Assembly: GCA_002686705.1 (NCBI GenBank)
Contig: NYYH01000016.1
Coordinates: forward strand, 1-64,000
Direction: 5' to 3'
DNA from: Bacteroidota bacterium
GTDB lineage: Bacteria > Bacteroidota > Bacteroidia > Bacteroidales > F082
Length of the DNA stretch: 64,000 nucleotides
Below are positions 34,629-42,855 of this stretch, piece by piece. Each line of letters starts with the position of its first letter. The stretch's first letter is position 1. A model generated the notes under the pieces. It ran no database searches, was not told the origin of the DNA, and saw only the letters and a list, made by a program, of their open reading frames with translations. The position numbers and the translations under genes are program-made.

Positions 34629-36955
34629 AAGTAGAGACTAAATCCAAAACTGGGCATGAATGGTAACTGGTATACTTTTTCGTTTGTTACAATATCTACA
34701 TAAAAAATATTTTCACGATCGTATACGTTTGTGATACTTAAATCTAGCACCAATTTAGTATTTGCACTTAGGTAGAAATTTCTTTTCAAATCAATATCCA
34801 GACGATGATACACTGGCAACCTGCCTGTAAACAAATCGCCATAAATTATTCCAATCTGACCATTTTCAGTAATAAAATCAGTATTAACACCTCCAGGAAA
34901 GGATAGATACTCATAAAAGCCTTGTATTTGAGTAAATGGAAATCCTGTTCCTAGGTTCCATCTTGCTCCAAATTCCCATTCTCTTTTAGGTCCTGTTATA
35001 TACGAGAAAACAACGTTTACATTATGTCTACGATCGAAATGTGGCGTATATTGAATCATCTGTCCATTAACATCCTCATATTCACGGGTTACAAATCCTA
35101 GGGAATATACAACCCAAAAATATGCCTTTTTATAATCGTACTTAAGTACAACATCTAAACCATAAGCATTACCTTTTTCAAGAATAAAGTCTTTTGTTTC
35201 AACATCTGAAGCACCAGGAGGTGCACTTTCTTCAGAATAAATCTTAAAGCGGTTTATATTCGTTAGTTGTGGAAAATATTTATAATACCCCTCAATATTT
35301 AGTGAAAGGCTATTACTTACATCTAATTCTGCTCCCAAAATAAGATGGTCGGCTCTTTGTATTTTGCTATTCACTTCTTTTCCGTTGAAATTTGCAGGAA
35401 CATTTTCTGGTCCTGAAAGGAATCCATAAAATAAGTTTACAACATCTCTATCTGAAGAAGCAGCAATTAAATTTTGTGAATACATACCTCCAGCAAATTT
35501 AATCCTAAACCTGTCGGTGGCGTTATATTTAATTGCAAGTCTGGGTTCTGGTGATATTTCTGAAAGCGAAGCGTATACTTGTACCCTTAAACCAGGTTCA
35601 ACAATAAATTTGCCAATTACGGCTTTATACTTTGCAAACAACCCCAGTTGTGTTGTATTCTCAATTTGCTCAATTTGAGCATTTATAAAATTTGTGAACT
35701 TATATTCTGTTCGATAACCCTCAAGTTCAAAACCAAATTTTAACTCGTCTTTTCCAAGAAAATAAGTAAAATTAAAACCAGCATTAAACCCTCCAATCAT
35801 ACTACTCCTTTCATTTAATGTTGTTGAGCTTATTTTTGAATTATATTGTGAATAGGCTACAATTCCATCGATCAACACAGGTGATCTGCCCGGGATAATA
35901 ACAAAGTTTGCTCCTCCACCCGATGAATTCCATCCAAAATCGGATATAGCTTTATAATTTTTTACATTATCATTAAAATTAAATCCGAAAAAACTAACCT
36001 TACTACCATTAGCACCATTTAATGAAATTTTCCCATAAAAGTCGGCGAAATTAAAAGGTAAGCCATCTTCATCAATGTAACTATAAAAAATCTTTGAACT
36101 TTCTGCCAGATAGGAATTCTTAAATGATAAGACAAATGAAGCACTTCCCTTATCAGCAGATTTTTGTTTAACGATAGGACCCTCTACAATAGCCCTGGCA
36201 CCAAATGTTGATGCACTCAGCACTCCGGCGTATCTTCTTTTATTTCCATCCTTTGTGGTTATATCCATAACCGACGATAGTCTACCTCCATATTCAGCAT
36301 TAAAGCCACCTGTATATACATCAGCACTTCTTATAATGTCAGTTTCAAAAACTGAAAAAAGTCCGATAGAATGGAAAGGGTTATATACTGTCATTCCGTC
36401 AAGCATTACCTTGTTTTGAATTGGCGACCCCCCTCTAACATAAAACTGTCCTCCTTGATCTCCAGTAAAAATAACTCCGGGAACTACCTGTAAGTACTGA
36501 GCAAAATCAGCTTGACCACCAATTGAAGGTATTTGCTTTATATCTTTCGGTGTTATCTTAATAACAGAAGTATTGGTTTCTGTTCGAGCTGCAGCACGTT
36601 CAGCACTAATCGTTATAGTCTCAAGCCTTACTGATGATTTCTTAAGAAAAAAGTTCTGGCTGATAATATCATCAGGAATTACTTTAACTTTTTTGTTAAT
36701 AGTATCATAACCAAGATATGTAACTGATAGAGTATAATTACCTGGATCGATTTTTGATATTATAAAATAACCATTAACATCTGTTGATGCTCCGTAAGTA
36801 GTTCCTGCCAAAACAATATTGCAAAATATAGCCGGTTCTCCAGTTTCCTCTTCATAAATAAATCCTCTGATTATACCTTGTTGGGCAACCAAATAGCTAT
36901 GCCCTAAAAACATGAAAATCACGGGAATAAGAAGGAGTTTGTAATTATTTCTCAT
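34625..36955 (-). CDS. TonB-dependent outer-membrane receptor
   Basis: This 776-residue protein has a signal peptide (about 1-24), a carboxypeptidase-like regulatory domain (about 28-110, IIRGFIYEEETGEPA...GYFIISKIDPGNYTLSVTYLGY), a plug domain (about 120-240, with FYVRGGSPIQNKVMLDGMTVYNPFH) and a 22-strand-type barrel ending FGFSLYF. It imports an unidentified ligand using energy from ExbB-ExbD-TonB, which is encoded at 38683-40702. No SusD-like partner lies beside it, so a SusCD glycan system is unlikely. It is flanked by terminators and appears to be a single gene. Confidence 0.93.
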   Translation of the reverse strand: MRNNYKLLLIPVIFMFLGHSYLVAQQGIIRGFIYEEETGEPAIFCNIVLAGTTYGASTDVNGYFIISKIDPGNYTLSVTYLGYDTINKKVKVIPDDIISQNFFLKKSSVRLETITISAERAAARTETNTSVIKITPKDIKQIPSIGGQADFAQYLQVVPGVIFTGDQGGQFYVRGGSPIQNKVMLDGMTVYNPFHSIGLFSVFETDIIRSADVYTGGFNAEYGGRLSSVMDITTKDGNKRRYAGVLSASTFGARAIVEGPIVKQKSADKGSASFVLSFKNSYLAESSKIFYSYIDEDGLPFNFADFYGKISLNGANGSKVSFFGFNFNDNVKNYKAISDFGWNSSGGGANFVIIPGRSPVLIDGIVAYSQYNSKISSTTLNERSSMIGGFNAGFNFTYFLGKDELKFGFELEGYRTEYKFTNFINAQIEQIENTTQLGLFAKYKAVIGKFIVEPGLRVQVYASLSEISPEPRLAIKYNATDRFRIKFAGGMYSQNLIAASSDRDVVNLFYGFLSGPENVPANFNGKEVNSKIQRADHLILGAELDVSNSLSLNIEGYYKYFPQLTNINRFKIYSEESAPPGASDVETKDFILEKGNAYGLDVVLKYDYKKAYFWVVYSLGFVTREYEDVNGQMIQYTPHFDRRHNVNVVFSYITGPKREWEFGARWNLGTGFPFTQIQGFYEYLSFPGGVNTDFITENGQIGIIYGDLFTGRLPVYHRLDIDLKRNFYLSANTKLVLDLSITNVYDRENIFYVDIVTNEKVYQLPFMPSFGFSLYF

Positions 36956-37074
36956 ACATGAAAGTTTCTATTGTTTTTGAAACGTCCAAAGTAACTAAAA
37001 AGTGTGTTACAAATGCAATTTATTTAAGGAAGAAATAAAATAAATAATGTCAAACACTTCAATAAAAAGTCTAT

Positions 37075-37105
37075 TAAACACAAAAGCCCTGCCGTAAGCA
37101 AGGCT
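37075..37105 (-). terminator. Terminator after the PspC/LiaF-like pair
   Basis: On the minus strand the 8-bp hairpin AGCCTTGC, loop TTACG, GCAGGGCT (37085-37092 with 37098-37105, one G-T pair) is followed by TTTGTGTTT. It lies about 50 bp past the stop at 37156 and before the receptor gene. Confidence 0.65.
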
Positions 37106-37155
37106 ATTGAAGAAATTTATGTTGATCAGACAGAAACTGTCCTACAATAGGGTTC

Positions 37156-38061
37156 TTAATAACGAATTATTGAGCAACTCGAAATAGCTGTTTCAATAAC
37201 TAGATAGATCTTATTTTCAGCTTCATTAAAATTCTTAGTTCTATAGTGACCATGATCAATCTTTTCAAATCCGCGAATTGTTTTTCCTGATAAAACAGAA
37301 GTAATATTTAAATCGCAGCCAGATTCTTCTGGTACCTTTACCTTTATTGAGGAGGCTCCTGTTTCTACATTAACTTTTGTGTCATCATATTCGTCACCTA
37401 ACTTAATCATAATGGCAGCAGCACCACCATCAACATCAAGGTCATTGATTTTAAGTCCTGATAAGTCAAATTCTACATCGGCTGCTCCAATATCAAACTG
37501 TAGATCCCAGACCGGTTGTGGATTTAATGACATTGCTATTCTATTGTTAGAATGCGATCTTAATACAACATCATCTTCTATATAAATATCGACATCCACT
37601 AATTCATCTGTTTGTGAAACTGAATATTTATAGTCAATTAATGATCCTCTCTTTTCGAAGTTAATAAGGGCAATCGGATCGTCAATTAACATAAATGTAC
37701 TAGCTGCTATTTCCATATTCAAATTTGCTTTTGCTACGCTATCCTCATATGGTAAAATAAACTCCTGATTTACTGTCCTGGTGTCATAATCATGATTGTA
37801 ACTTATGTAAAAATCATTGTCGTGCCATTGAACAGTTCTATTCATCATGTAGAAAACCGATCCTGCTAACACTAAAATTACCAATACTATTTTTGCAATG
37901 CTTTTTACAGGCAATATAGAAATTCCCCATAAAACAAGTACTACAGGCCACAAGCGCCATAGGTTATACCAGTCGAAATCAAGTAAATTCAAGTTATCAA
38001 GTGTAAATAGCAACCCGATAAGTATCAGGATTATGCCCCAAAAAATGTTTCTAAATTTCAT
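37156..38061 (-). CDS. LiaF-like membrane protein (DUF5668)
   Basis: This 301-residue protein has two or three N-terminal membrane helices (about 5-70) of the LiaI/LiaF-like DUF5668 type (FWGIILILIGLLFTLDNL, LWPVVLVLWG) and an extracytoplasmic beta-rich C-terminal domain (about 100-300) resembling the LiaF/toastrack fold. A SLIDYKYSVSQTDEL region and GGAAAIMIKLGDEYDDTKVNVETGASSIKVKVP match that pattern. Related proteins sense or modulate envelope stress, known best in Firmicutes. It overlaps the PspC gene by 11 bp, which indicates translational coupling. Confidence 0.85.
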   Translation of the reverse strand: MKFRNIFWGIILILIGLLFTLDNLNLLDFDWYNLWRLWPVVLVLWGISILPVKSIAKIVLVILVLAGSVFYMMNRTVQWHDNDFYISYNHDYDTRTVNQEFILPYEDSVAKANLNMEIAASTFMLIDDPIALINFEKRGSLIDYKYSVSQTDELVDVDIYIEDDVVLRSHSNNRIAMSLNPQPVWDLQFDIGAADVEFDLSGLKINDLDVDGGAAAIMIKLGDEYDDTKVNVETGASSIKVKVPEESGCDLNITSVLSGKTIRGFEKIDHGHYRTKNFNEAENKIYLVIETAISSCSIIRY

Positions 38062-38545
38062 TGCTTTGCTTTTTAGTAGGTTTAAAAATATCCGGTTTAA
38101 TAATTAGAACGCCAACAGCTACTAATAAAAGTGGCCAAAAATCAGTGACGTTATACCATGGCATTAATCTATCAACTAAGAATAGCATGCCTAGAAAAAT
38201 TAAGACGATTCCTGCTATGAGCCCAGTGTTAGAGGATTTTAAATGTCTCCTATTAGTAGTTCCGGGATTTGAGCCTTCATTGTTTTCATCTGTACTACTT
38301 TCATCTGTTTTTTTGCCATCGTTAAAGTTTTGATTTTGTGTATAGTTATGACCGTTATTTTGTGCCGGAATTATTATCCACATCACAATATAAATCAATA
38401 CACCACCTCCACCAAAAAATGCCAGTAGAACAAAAACAACACGAGCAAGTACAACATCAATATTAAAGTAATCAGCTAATCCGCTGGCTACACCACCAAT
38501 AACTTTGTTGGAAGTTAATCGATATAGTCTTTCTGTAGTTTCCAT
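38051..38545 (-). CDS. PspC domain protein
   Basis: This 164-residue protein has a PspC domain (about 5-65: RLYRLTSNKVIGGVASGLADYF then the hydrophobic VLLAFFGGGGVLIYIVMWIIIPA), an Asn/Asp-rich hydrophilic linker (about 68-105), and a second pair of hydrophobic segments (about 107-150) of the DUF5668 type. PspC-family proteins belong to phage-shock and other envelope-stress circuits. The downstream LiaF-like gene overlaps its end by 11 bp. A TATATTTG motif 42 bp upstream supports this as the first gene of the pair. Confidence 0.9.
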   Translation of the reverse strand: METTERLYRLTSNKVIGGVASGLADYFNIDVVLARVVFVLLAFFGGGGVLIYIVMWIIIPAQNNGHNYTQNQNFNDGKKTDESSTDENNEGSNPGTTNRRHLKSSNTGLIAGIVLIFLGMLFLVDRLMPWYNVTDFWPLLLVAVGVLIIKPDIFKPTKKQSNEI

Positions 38546-38586
38546 TATTTTTGATTTTTTATTAGTTGATTTTTTAAATTCTTTGG

Positions 38587-38594
38587 CAAATATA
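38587..38594 (-). promoter_or_regulatory. Putative -7 box (TATATTTG) for the PspC operon
   Basis: TAnnTTTG match on the minus strand, 42 bp before the start at 38545. Confidence 0.45.
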
Positions 38595-38682
38595 TCTTGT
38601 TACCCAAGGGTAGCAAACAACAATTCGGTGAAAGGAGGTATTTTTTCGGTGGTTGGGGAAGTTATGGTACTATGTAAGGGTT

Positions 38683-39582
38683 CTACTTCATCAAAATAAA
38701 GTTGTACGTAATTGTACCACGTTGAAGTTCAGCGGCATTGTTATCTTTTACAAATGTAGAATTATAGGCAGCATCAACAGCGATCTTTCTGAGATTTTGA
38801 TCAAGGATGTTAGTACCTTTTGCACTTACTTGAGCTTTTTTTACATTTCCATCCTGGTCAACCCAAATACTAACAACTACTGTTCCTTGCTCTCTGAATG
38901 TTGCTGTTGGTTTTTCAAGGAAAAGGCTGCCTCTGCCACCAAGACTAAAGGAAATCCCATTTCCAGAGCCACCTAACCCGCTATAATCATCACTCTCTTT
39001 ATATCCATGAGGTTTTCCCTGATCGCCAGCTCCTGCTGTAATCCCTTGATTCGTTCCCTTTGTGTCAGATGAACTTCCGGTATAAAGTGCTCTCTTATTT
39101 ACGATAGGTTTCGGTTCTTCAATAGGAACTTCTTCAATGGGTTCTTCCTCAATAAATATAGAGTCAATTATTTCTTCAATTGGTTTTTCTTCAACTTTAT
39201 CATCGGGGATTGGGTCTGGTTTCTTTTCTTCAATAATTTCTTTCTCTGGTTCTTTTTCAGGTTTCTCTTCCTTTATTTCTTCTTCAATAACCGGAGCTTC
39301 TTCTATGTCCTGAGTAATAATTTCTTCCTCTACAGGTTCTGGGTCAGCAGGAGGTTGAACAATTTTTTCCTGAACTGGGATGGGTTCTGACTTTGGAGGT
39401 GGAGCTTCACTCTGAATATTTCCTATTCCTTGTTCATCAAATCCCAAATTAACTTCAACACCCTCCTCTCCAGGTAAAGGTAAAGGTGTTCGTAAAGCCA
39501 CAACTAATAAAAAGATGAGCAATAATGCATGTATCATTATTGTCCCTATCATTCCCCTTCTTCTGTCCTTATCAATTTTCAT
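38683..39582 (-). CDS. TonB family energy transducer
   Basis: This 299-residue protein has one N-terminal transmembrane helix (about 12-29), a long Glu/Pro-rich periplasmic linker (about 45-160) and a TonB-like C-terminal domain (about 210-299; FREQGTVVVSIWVDQDGNVKKAQVSAKG). It carries the proton-motive force of ExbB-ExbD to outer-membrane receptors. The Ser/Gly-rich stretch GLGGSGNGISFSLGGRG precedes the C-terminal domain. The gene ends an ExbB-ExbD-TonB operon with gaps of 7 and 3 bp. Confidence 0.92.
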   Translation of the reverse strand: MKIDKDRRRGMIGTIMIHALLLIFLLVVALRTPLPLPGEEGVEVNLGFDEQGIGNIQSEAPPPKSEPIPVQEKIVQPPADPEPVEEEIITQDIEEAPVIEEEIKEEKPEKEPEKEIIEEKKPDPIPDDKVEEKPIEEIIDSIFIEEEPIEEVPIEEPKPIVNKRALYTGSSSDTKGTNQGITAGAGDQGKPHGYKESDDYSGLGGSGNGISFSLGGRGSLFLEKPTATFREQGTVVVSIWVDQDGNVKKAQVSAKGTNILDQNLRKIAVDAAYNSTFVKDNNAAELQRGTITYNFILMK

Positions 39583-39585
39583 TAG

Positions 39586-39999
39586 TTACCTTTTTGGCTT
39601 TGTGGCCAGAATAACCTTATGTGTTGTATTATGGTTATTATTTATTTCATTAACGGCATCAATTACTACTACAATATCCTGAACAGAGGCTGTTTTGTCT
39701 GAACGCAATACAACAGAAGCTGCCTGCTCATTTCTAATAAGTCCGTATAGTACATTTTCAAGATTTACTCGATCAACTTTACGATCTTCAACATATATAT
39801 TTCTAGCTTTATTTATGTAAACAGTAACTGTTTGCTTCGACATTGTTTTACTATTACTATTTGGCAACAACAATTTTATTGCATTTGGTGCAACCAATGT
39901 AGATGTAAGCATAAAGAATATCAATAACAAAAATACCATGTCAGACATAGAAGCCATGCTGAAATTAGTATCGCGTTTATTTCGCATTTGTATAGCCAT
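39586..39999 (-). CDS. exbD: ExbD/TolR family biopolymer transport protein
   Basis: This 137-residue protein has a basic cytoplasmic N-terminus, one transmembrane helix (about 17-37, DMVFLLLIFFMLTS) with the essential membrane Asp20, and a periplasmic domain (about 50-135). It forms the proton channel with ExbB. The gene lies 7 bp after exbB and 3 bp before the TonB gene. Only one ExbD copy is present, whereas many Bacteroidota operons carry two. Confidence 0.93.
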   Translation of the reverse strand: MAIQMRNKRDTNFSMASMSDMVFLLLIFFMLTSTLVAPNAIKLLLPNSNSKTMSKQTVTVYINKARNIYVEDRKVDRVNLENVLYGLIRNEQAASVVLRSDKTASVQDIVVVIDAVNEINNNHNTTHKVILATKPKR

Positions 40000-40006
40000 A
40001 GCTTAT

Positions 40007-40702
40007 CTATTTAGCCGGTTCGTGAAGCATATCCATAAATTCAGTAGCATTAATTTCTAATTTATAAACTACCGATTGTATTCTGGCAACCAGTATATTA
40101 TAGAAAATATATGCAGTAATTCCAACCACAAGTCCGCCAACTGTAGTTATCATAGCCTGATATATGCCACGTGACAGCAATTCGATGTTAATGTTATTTC
40201 CTGCCATCGACATATCGTAAAATGCCCTGATCATTCCAATAACAGTTCCTAAAAAACCAAGCATTGGGGCAGCTCCGGCAATAGTAGCAAGTCCGGCAAC
40301 ATTTCTTTCAAGTCTTGAGACTTCCAGTTTACCGGTATTTTCAATAGCAATATTAATATCTCCCAATGGCCTGCCGATCCGTGATAATCCCTTACTGATC
40401 ATTCTTCCAATTGGTGAATTATTTGTGAGACAAAGGGCTTGTGCCGACTCAAGTTTGCCATCGAGTATATAGCTACGAATATTATTCATAAATCCTTTAT
40501 CCTCTTTTTTGGCTCGGCCAATTACGAAAAATCTTTCAATAAAAATATAGACTGCAATTACCGATAACAGACCAATTATTCCCATTATCCAGCCACCTTT
40601 CATTACAAGGTCGATAATCGGTAATGTAATTTCACCTTCATTAGATGTTCCTGTTAATAAGTTTGCAGCTTCTTGAATTTGTAATATAACTCCTGTTGTC
40701 AT
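40007..40702 (-). CDS. exbB: ExbB/TolQ family proton channel protein
   Basis: This 231-residue protein has three transmembrane segments (about 33-55, 125-147 and 173-195). The core MotA/TolQ/ExbB domain contains LERNVAGLATIAGAAPMLG and TVIGMIRAF, which line the pore. It powers TonB in the cytoplasmic membrane. It is the first gene of the exbB-exbD-tonB operon; the upstream 246-bp gap is shared with the divergent sigma factor gene. Confidence 0.93.
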   Translation of the reverse strand: MTTGVILQIQEAANLLTGTSNEGEITLPIIDLVMKGGWIMGIIGLLSVIAVYIFIERFFVIGRAKKEDKGFMNNIRSYILDGKLESAQALCLTNNSPIGRMISKGLSRIGRPLGDINIAIENTGKLEVSRLERNVAGLATIAGAAPMLGFLGTVIGMIRAFYDMSMAGNNINIELLSRGIYQAMITTVGGLVVGITAYIFYNILVARIQSVVYKLEINATEFMDMLHEPAK

Positions 40703-40948
40703 TTGCGGATTTTCTAGTATGATTAAAGAATTGTAAATTTACTTTGATATTAATATGAACATTATTTCTGTTCTCAAGTTTTTAAACATATAACTGTTAA
40801 TACTAACTTAAAATTATAATTAATAGTATAAATAGAAATTAATCGTCGCTCAAATTTAGAACCTGAGGAATGGCTAGATTATTTAATGTCTAAAAAAATT
40901 TAAGATAAAGTGTAATTTCACAGTTGCTAATTCGTCTTTAATATAGAA

Positions 40949-41518
40949 ATGACAATAAAAGAGTTTAAAATAAACTTATTACCACTTAAAAATAGGTTAT
41001 TCCGCCTGTCGTTAAGTATGCTGAATAACCACGACGATGCAGAGGATGCAGTTCAGGAAGTATATATTAAAATTTGGAAAATGCAACATAAATTAAATAA
41101 CCTTAAGAACACTGAAGCTTTTATGATGACAGTAGCACGTAACTATTGTCTTGACAAGCTAAAAAGTAAAAGAAATCAGTTTTTGAGTCTAAATGATAAT
41201 GTTGCTAATAACACTTTTCCAAGCCCCGCAGATACAAATGAACAAGCAGATTTAGTTGATAAAGTAAAGCAAGTTATGCAACGCCTTCCTGAGCAGCAAC
41301 GCACGATAGTTAATTTACGTGATGTTGAGGGCTATGACTATGATGAAATAATTGAAATTACAGTATGGGATATTAATTATCTGAGGGTAAATTTATCGCG
41401 TGGAAGGAAAAAAATTAAAGATAGTATAATAAAGTTACAACATAATGAAACGGGCCAAGCCAGATCATCTCTGCCAAAAGAATATGATTTAAATGGTAAA
41501 TCGCATGTAACTGATTAA
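40949..41518 (+). CDS. ECF-type RNA polymerase sigma factor
   Basis: This 189-residue protein has sigma-70 region 2 (about 10-80, with NNHDDAEDAVQEVYIKIWKM) and region 4 (about 110-165, with MQRLPEQQRTIVNLRDVEGYDYDEII). The helix-turn-helix of region 4 is somewhat unusual (ITVWDINYLRVNLSRGRKKI where AEVLGIS-type residues are common). The C-terminus continues with a polar tail of about 20 residues. The gene is followed after 16 bp by an anti-sigma-like membrane protein and then a DUF4252 gene, a common ECF arrangement in Bacteroidota. Confidence 0.93.
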   Translation: MTIKEFKINLLPLKNRLFRLSLSMLNNHDDAEDAVQEVYIKIWKMQHKLNNLKNTEAFMMTVARNYCLDKLKSKRNQFLSLNDNVANNTFPSPADTNEQADLVDKVKQVMQRLPEQQRTIVNLRDVEGYDYDEIIEITVWDINYLRVNLSRGRKKIKDSIIKLQHNETGQARSSLPKEYDLNGKSHVTD

Positions 41519-41534
41519 AACAAAAGATAGACAC

Positions 41535-42098
41535 ATGAAACAACAAGATATTAATAATCTAATTGATAAGTATTACGACGCAAGTCTATCGTCTGACGAG
41601 GAGCTATTTCTTAAGAATTATTTAGAGAATAATGATGAGGAAGAATACAACCTTGTGCGATCACAATTGCAAATAATGAATGATATTTCTACAAAAGAAG
41701 CTAGTCTGGACAATTCATTCGATGAAAAATTATTACAAGAAATCTCAGAGTCAAATCCAAATAAATCAAAAAGGTACTACTTACAGCGAACATTATCAGG
41801 GATTGCAGCAACTATCTTAATACTCATTTCTGTATGGGTTGTTACAAACATATTAAGTACAAAGGAAGCTTATGGCACTATTAATGATTCACATACTGCC
41901 TTTTCTGAAACAAAAAAGATTCTACAAAAAGTTTCGGGCAATATTAAGAAAGGAGTTAAACCTGTATCCAAAACAGTAAAAAAAGCTGAAGAAGGATTGA
42001 ATAAAACCTCAAAGGTAAAAAACATTAAAAAATTGAACAATGCAGGTTTGCTATTAAAATCGATGAATAAAGTTACCGTAAAATTCGGAAAATTATAA
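41535..42098 (+). CDS. Anti-sigma-like single-pass membrane protein
   Basis: This 187-residue protein has an acidic helical N-terminus (about 1-75; IDKYYDASLSSDEELFLKNYLE), one transmembrane helix (about 86-108) and a Lys-rich extracytoplasmic tail (about 110-187). N-terminal acidic helices of this kind (YYxGxxSxxEExxLxxyL) are typical of Bacteroidota anti-sigma proteins, and the gene directly follows the ECF sigma factor. It lacks the zinc Cys/His motif of ZAS-type anti-sigma factors. Anti-sigma function is inferred from position and topology. Confidence 0.7.
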   Translation: MKQQDINNLIDKYYDASLSSDEELFLKNYLENNDEEEYNLVRSQLQIMNDISTKEASLDNSFDEKLLQEISESNPNKSKRYYLQRTLSGIAATILILISVWVVTNILSTKEAYGTINDSHTAFSETKKILQKVSGNIKKGVKPVSKTVKKAEEGLNKTSKVKNIKKLNNAGLLLKSMNKVTVKFGKL

Positions 42099-42133
42099 TA
42101 ATTAAATTAATAATTAACATAAATAATAAAACC

Positions 42134-42691
42134 ATGAGAAAACAAATTATCTCAATAATCGTAGTAACACTAATGATGATTCCCGTATCATTATTCGCGC
42201 AAAATAAATATAAAGAAGCGCAAAGTGAGTTTAATACATTATATGAAAAGTATGCCGGAGAGGAAGGGTTTACTAGCATAAATATATCACCAGAAATGTT
42301 CAACTTTCTAAGTCAGATGGATATGAGTGATAGTTCTGAAGACGCTAAGAAAACCCAAGATATTATGCACCAATTAGCGGGTCTTAAGATGCTTGTTTAT
42401 GACAAGCCAGAAGGTAGTGTTGGTTCCGACTTCTATAAAGATATTAACAAAACAATATCTGTTAAAAACTACACAGAGCTAATGACTGTAAATGACAAAG
42501 ATACCGATATCAGGTTCTTAGTTAAGAAATCAGGTAAGAATAGCATTTCAGAATTATTAATGATAGTTAAAGGAGATGATGAAGTGCTTGTTATGAGTAT
42601 GGTTGGAGATATTGACATGAATACAATTTCTGACCTTTCAAACTCTCTTAACATGAAAGGAATGGAGCATCTTGATAAAATAAACGAGTAA
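42134..42691 (+). CDS. DUF4252 domain protein, secreted
   Basis: This 185-residue protein has a signal peptide (about 1-22, ending SLFAQ) and a DUF4252 domain covering most of the rest (FNTLYEKYAGEEGFTSINISPEMF, then LKMLVYD and SELLMIVKGDDEVLVMSMVGDI). The function of DUF4252 is unknown; the genes repeatedly lie beside ECF sigma/anti-sigma pairs. Here it is the third gene of that unit, 35 bp after the anti-sigma-like gene, and a strong terminator follows. Confidence 0.88.
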   Translation: MRKQIISIIVVTLMMIPVSLFAQNKYKEAQSEFNTLYEKYAGEEGFTSINISPEMFNFLSQMDMSDSSEDAKKTQDIMHQLAGLKMLVYDKPEGSVGSDFYKDINKTISVKNYTELMTVNDKDTDIRFLVKKSGKNSISELLMIVKGDDEVLVMSMVGDIDMNTISDLSNSLNMKGMEHLDKINE

Positions 42692-42726
42692 ATACTATTT
42701 AATAATTAGATAGTTGTTTACTTTAA

Positions 42727-42785
42727 GGCCCACGAGAATTGAATCGAAAATTTTATTATTGATTTAGTTCTTGTGGTCTTTTTTA
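42727..42785 (+). terminator. Terminator of the ECF sigma-DUF4252 operon
   Basis: A long imperfect stem pairs GGCCCACGAGAATTGAATC (about 42728-42746) with GATTTAGTTCTTGTGGTC (42761-42778), with a bulge and G-T pairs, and is followed by TTTTTTATTT. It lies 36 bp past the DUF4252 stop. Confidence 0.75.
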
Positions 42786-42855
42786 TTTAATTGCTTTTTC
42801 GAAATATTATTCAAGACAATAACTACCATAATTCTTTAAAATCATAGTCACATAT

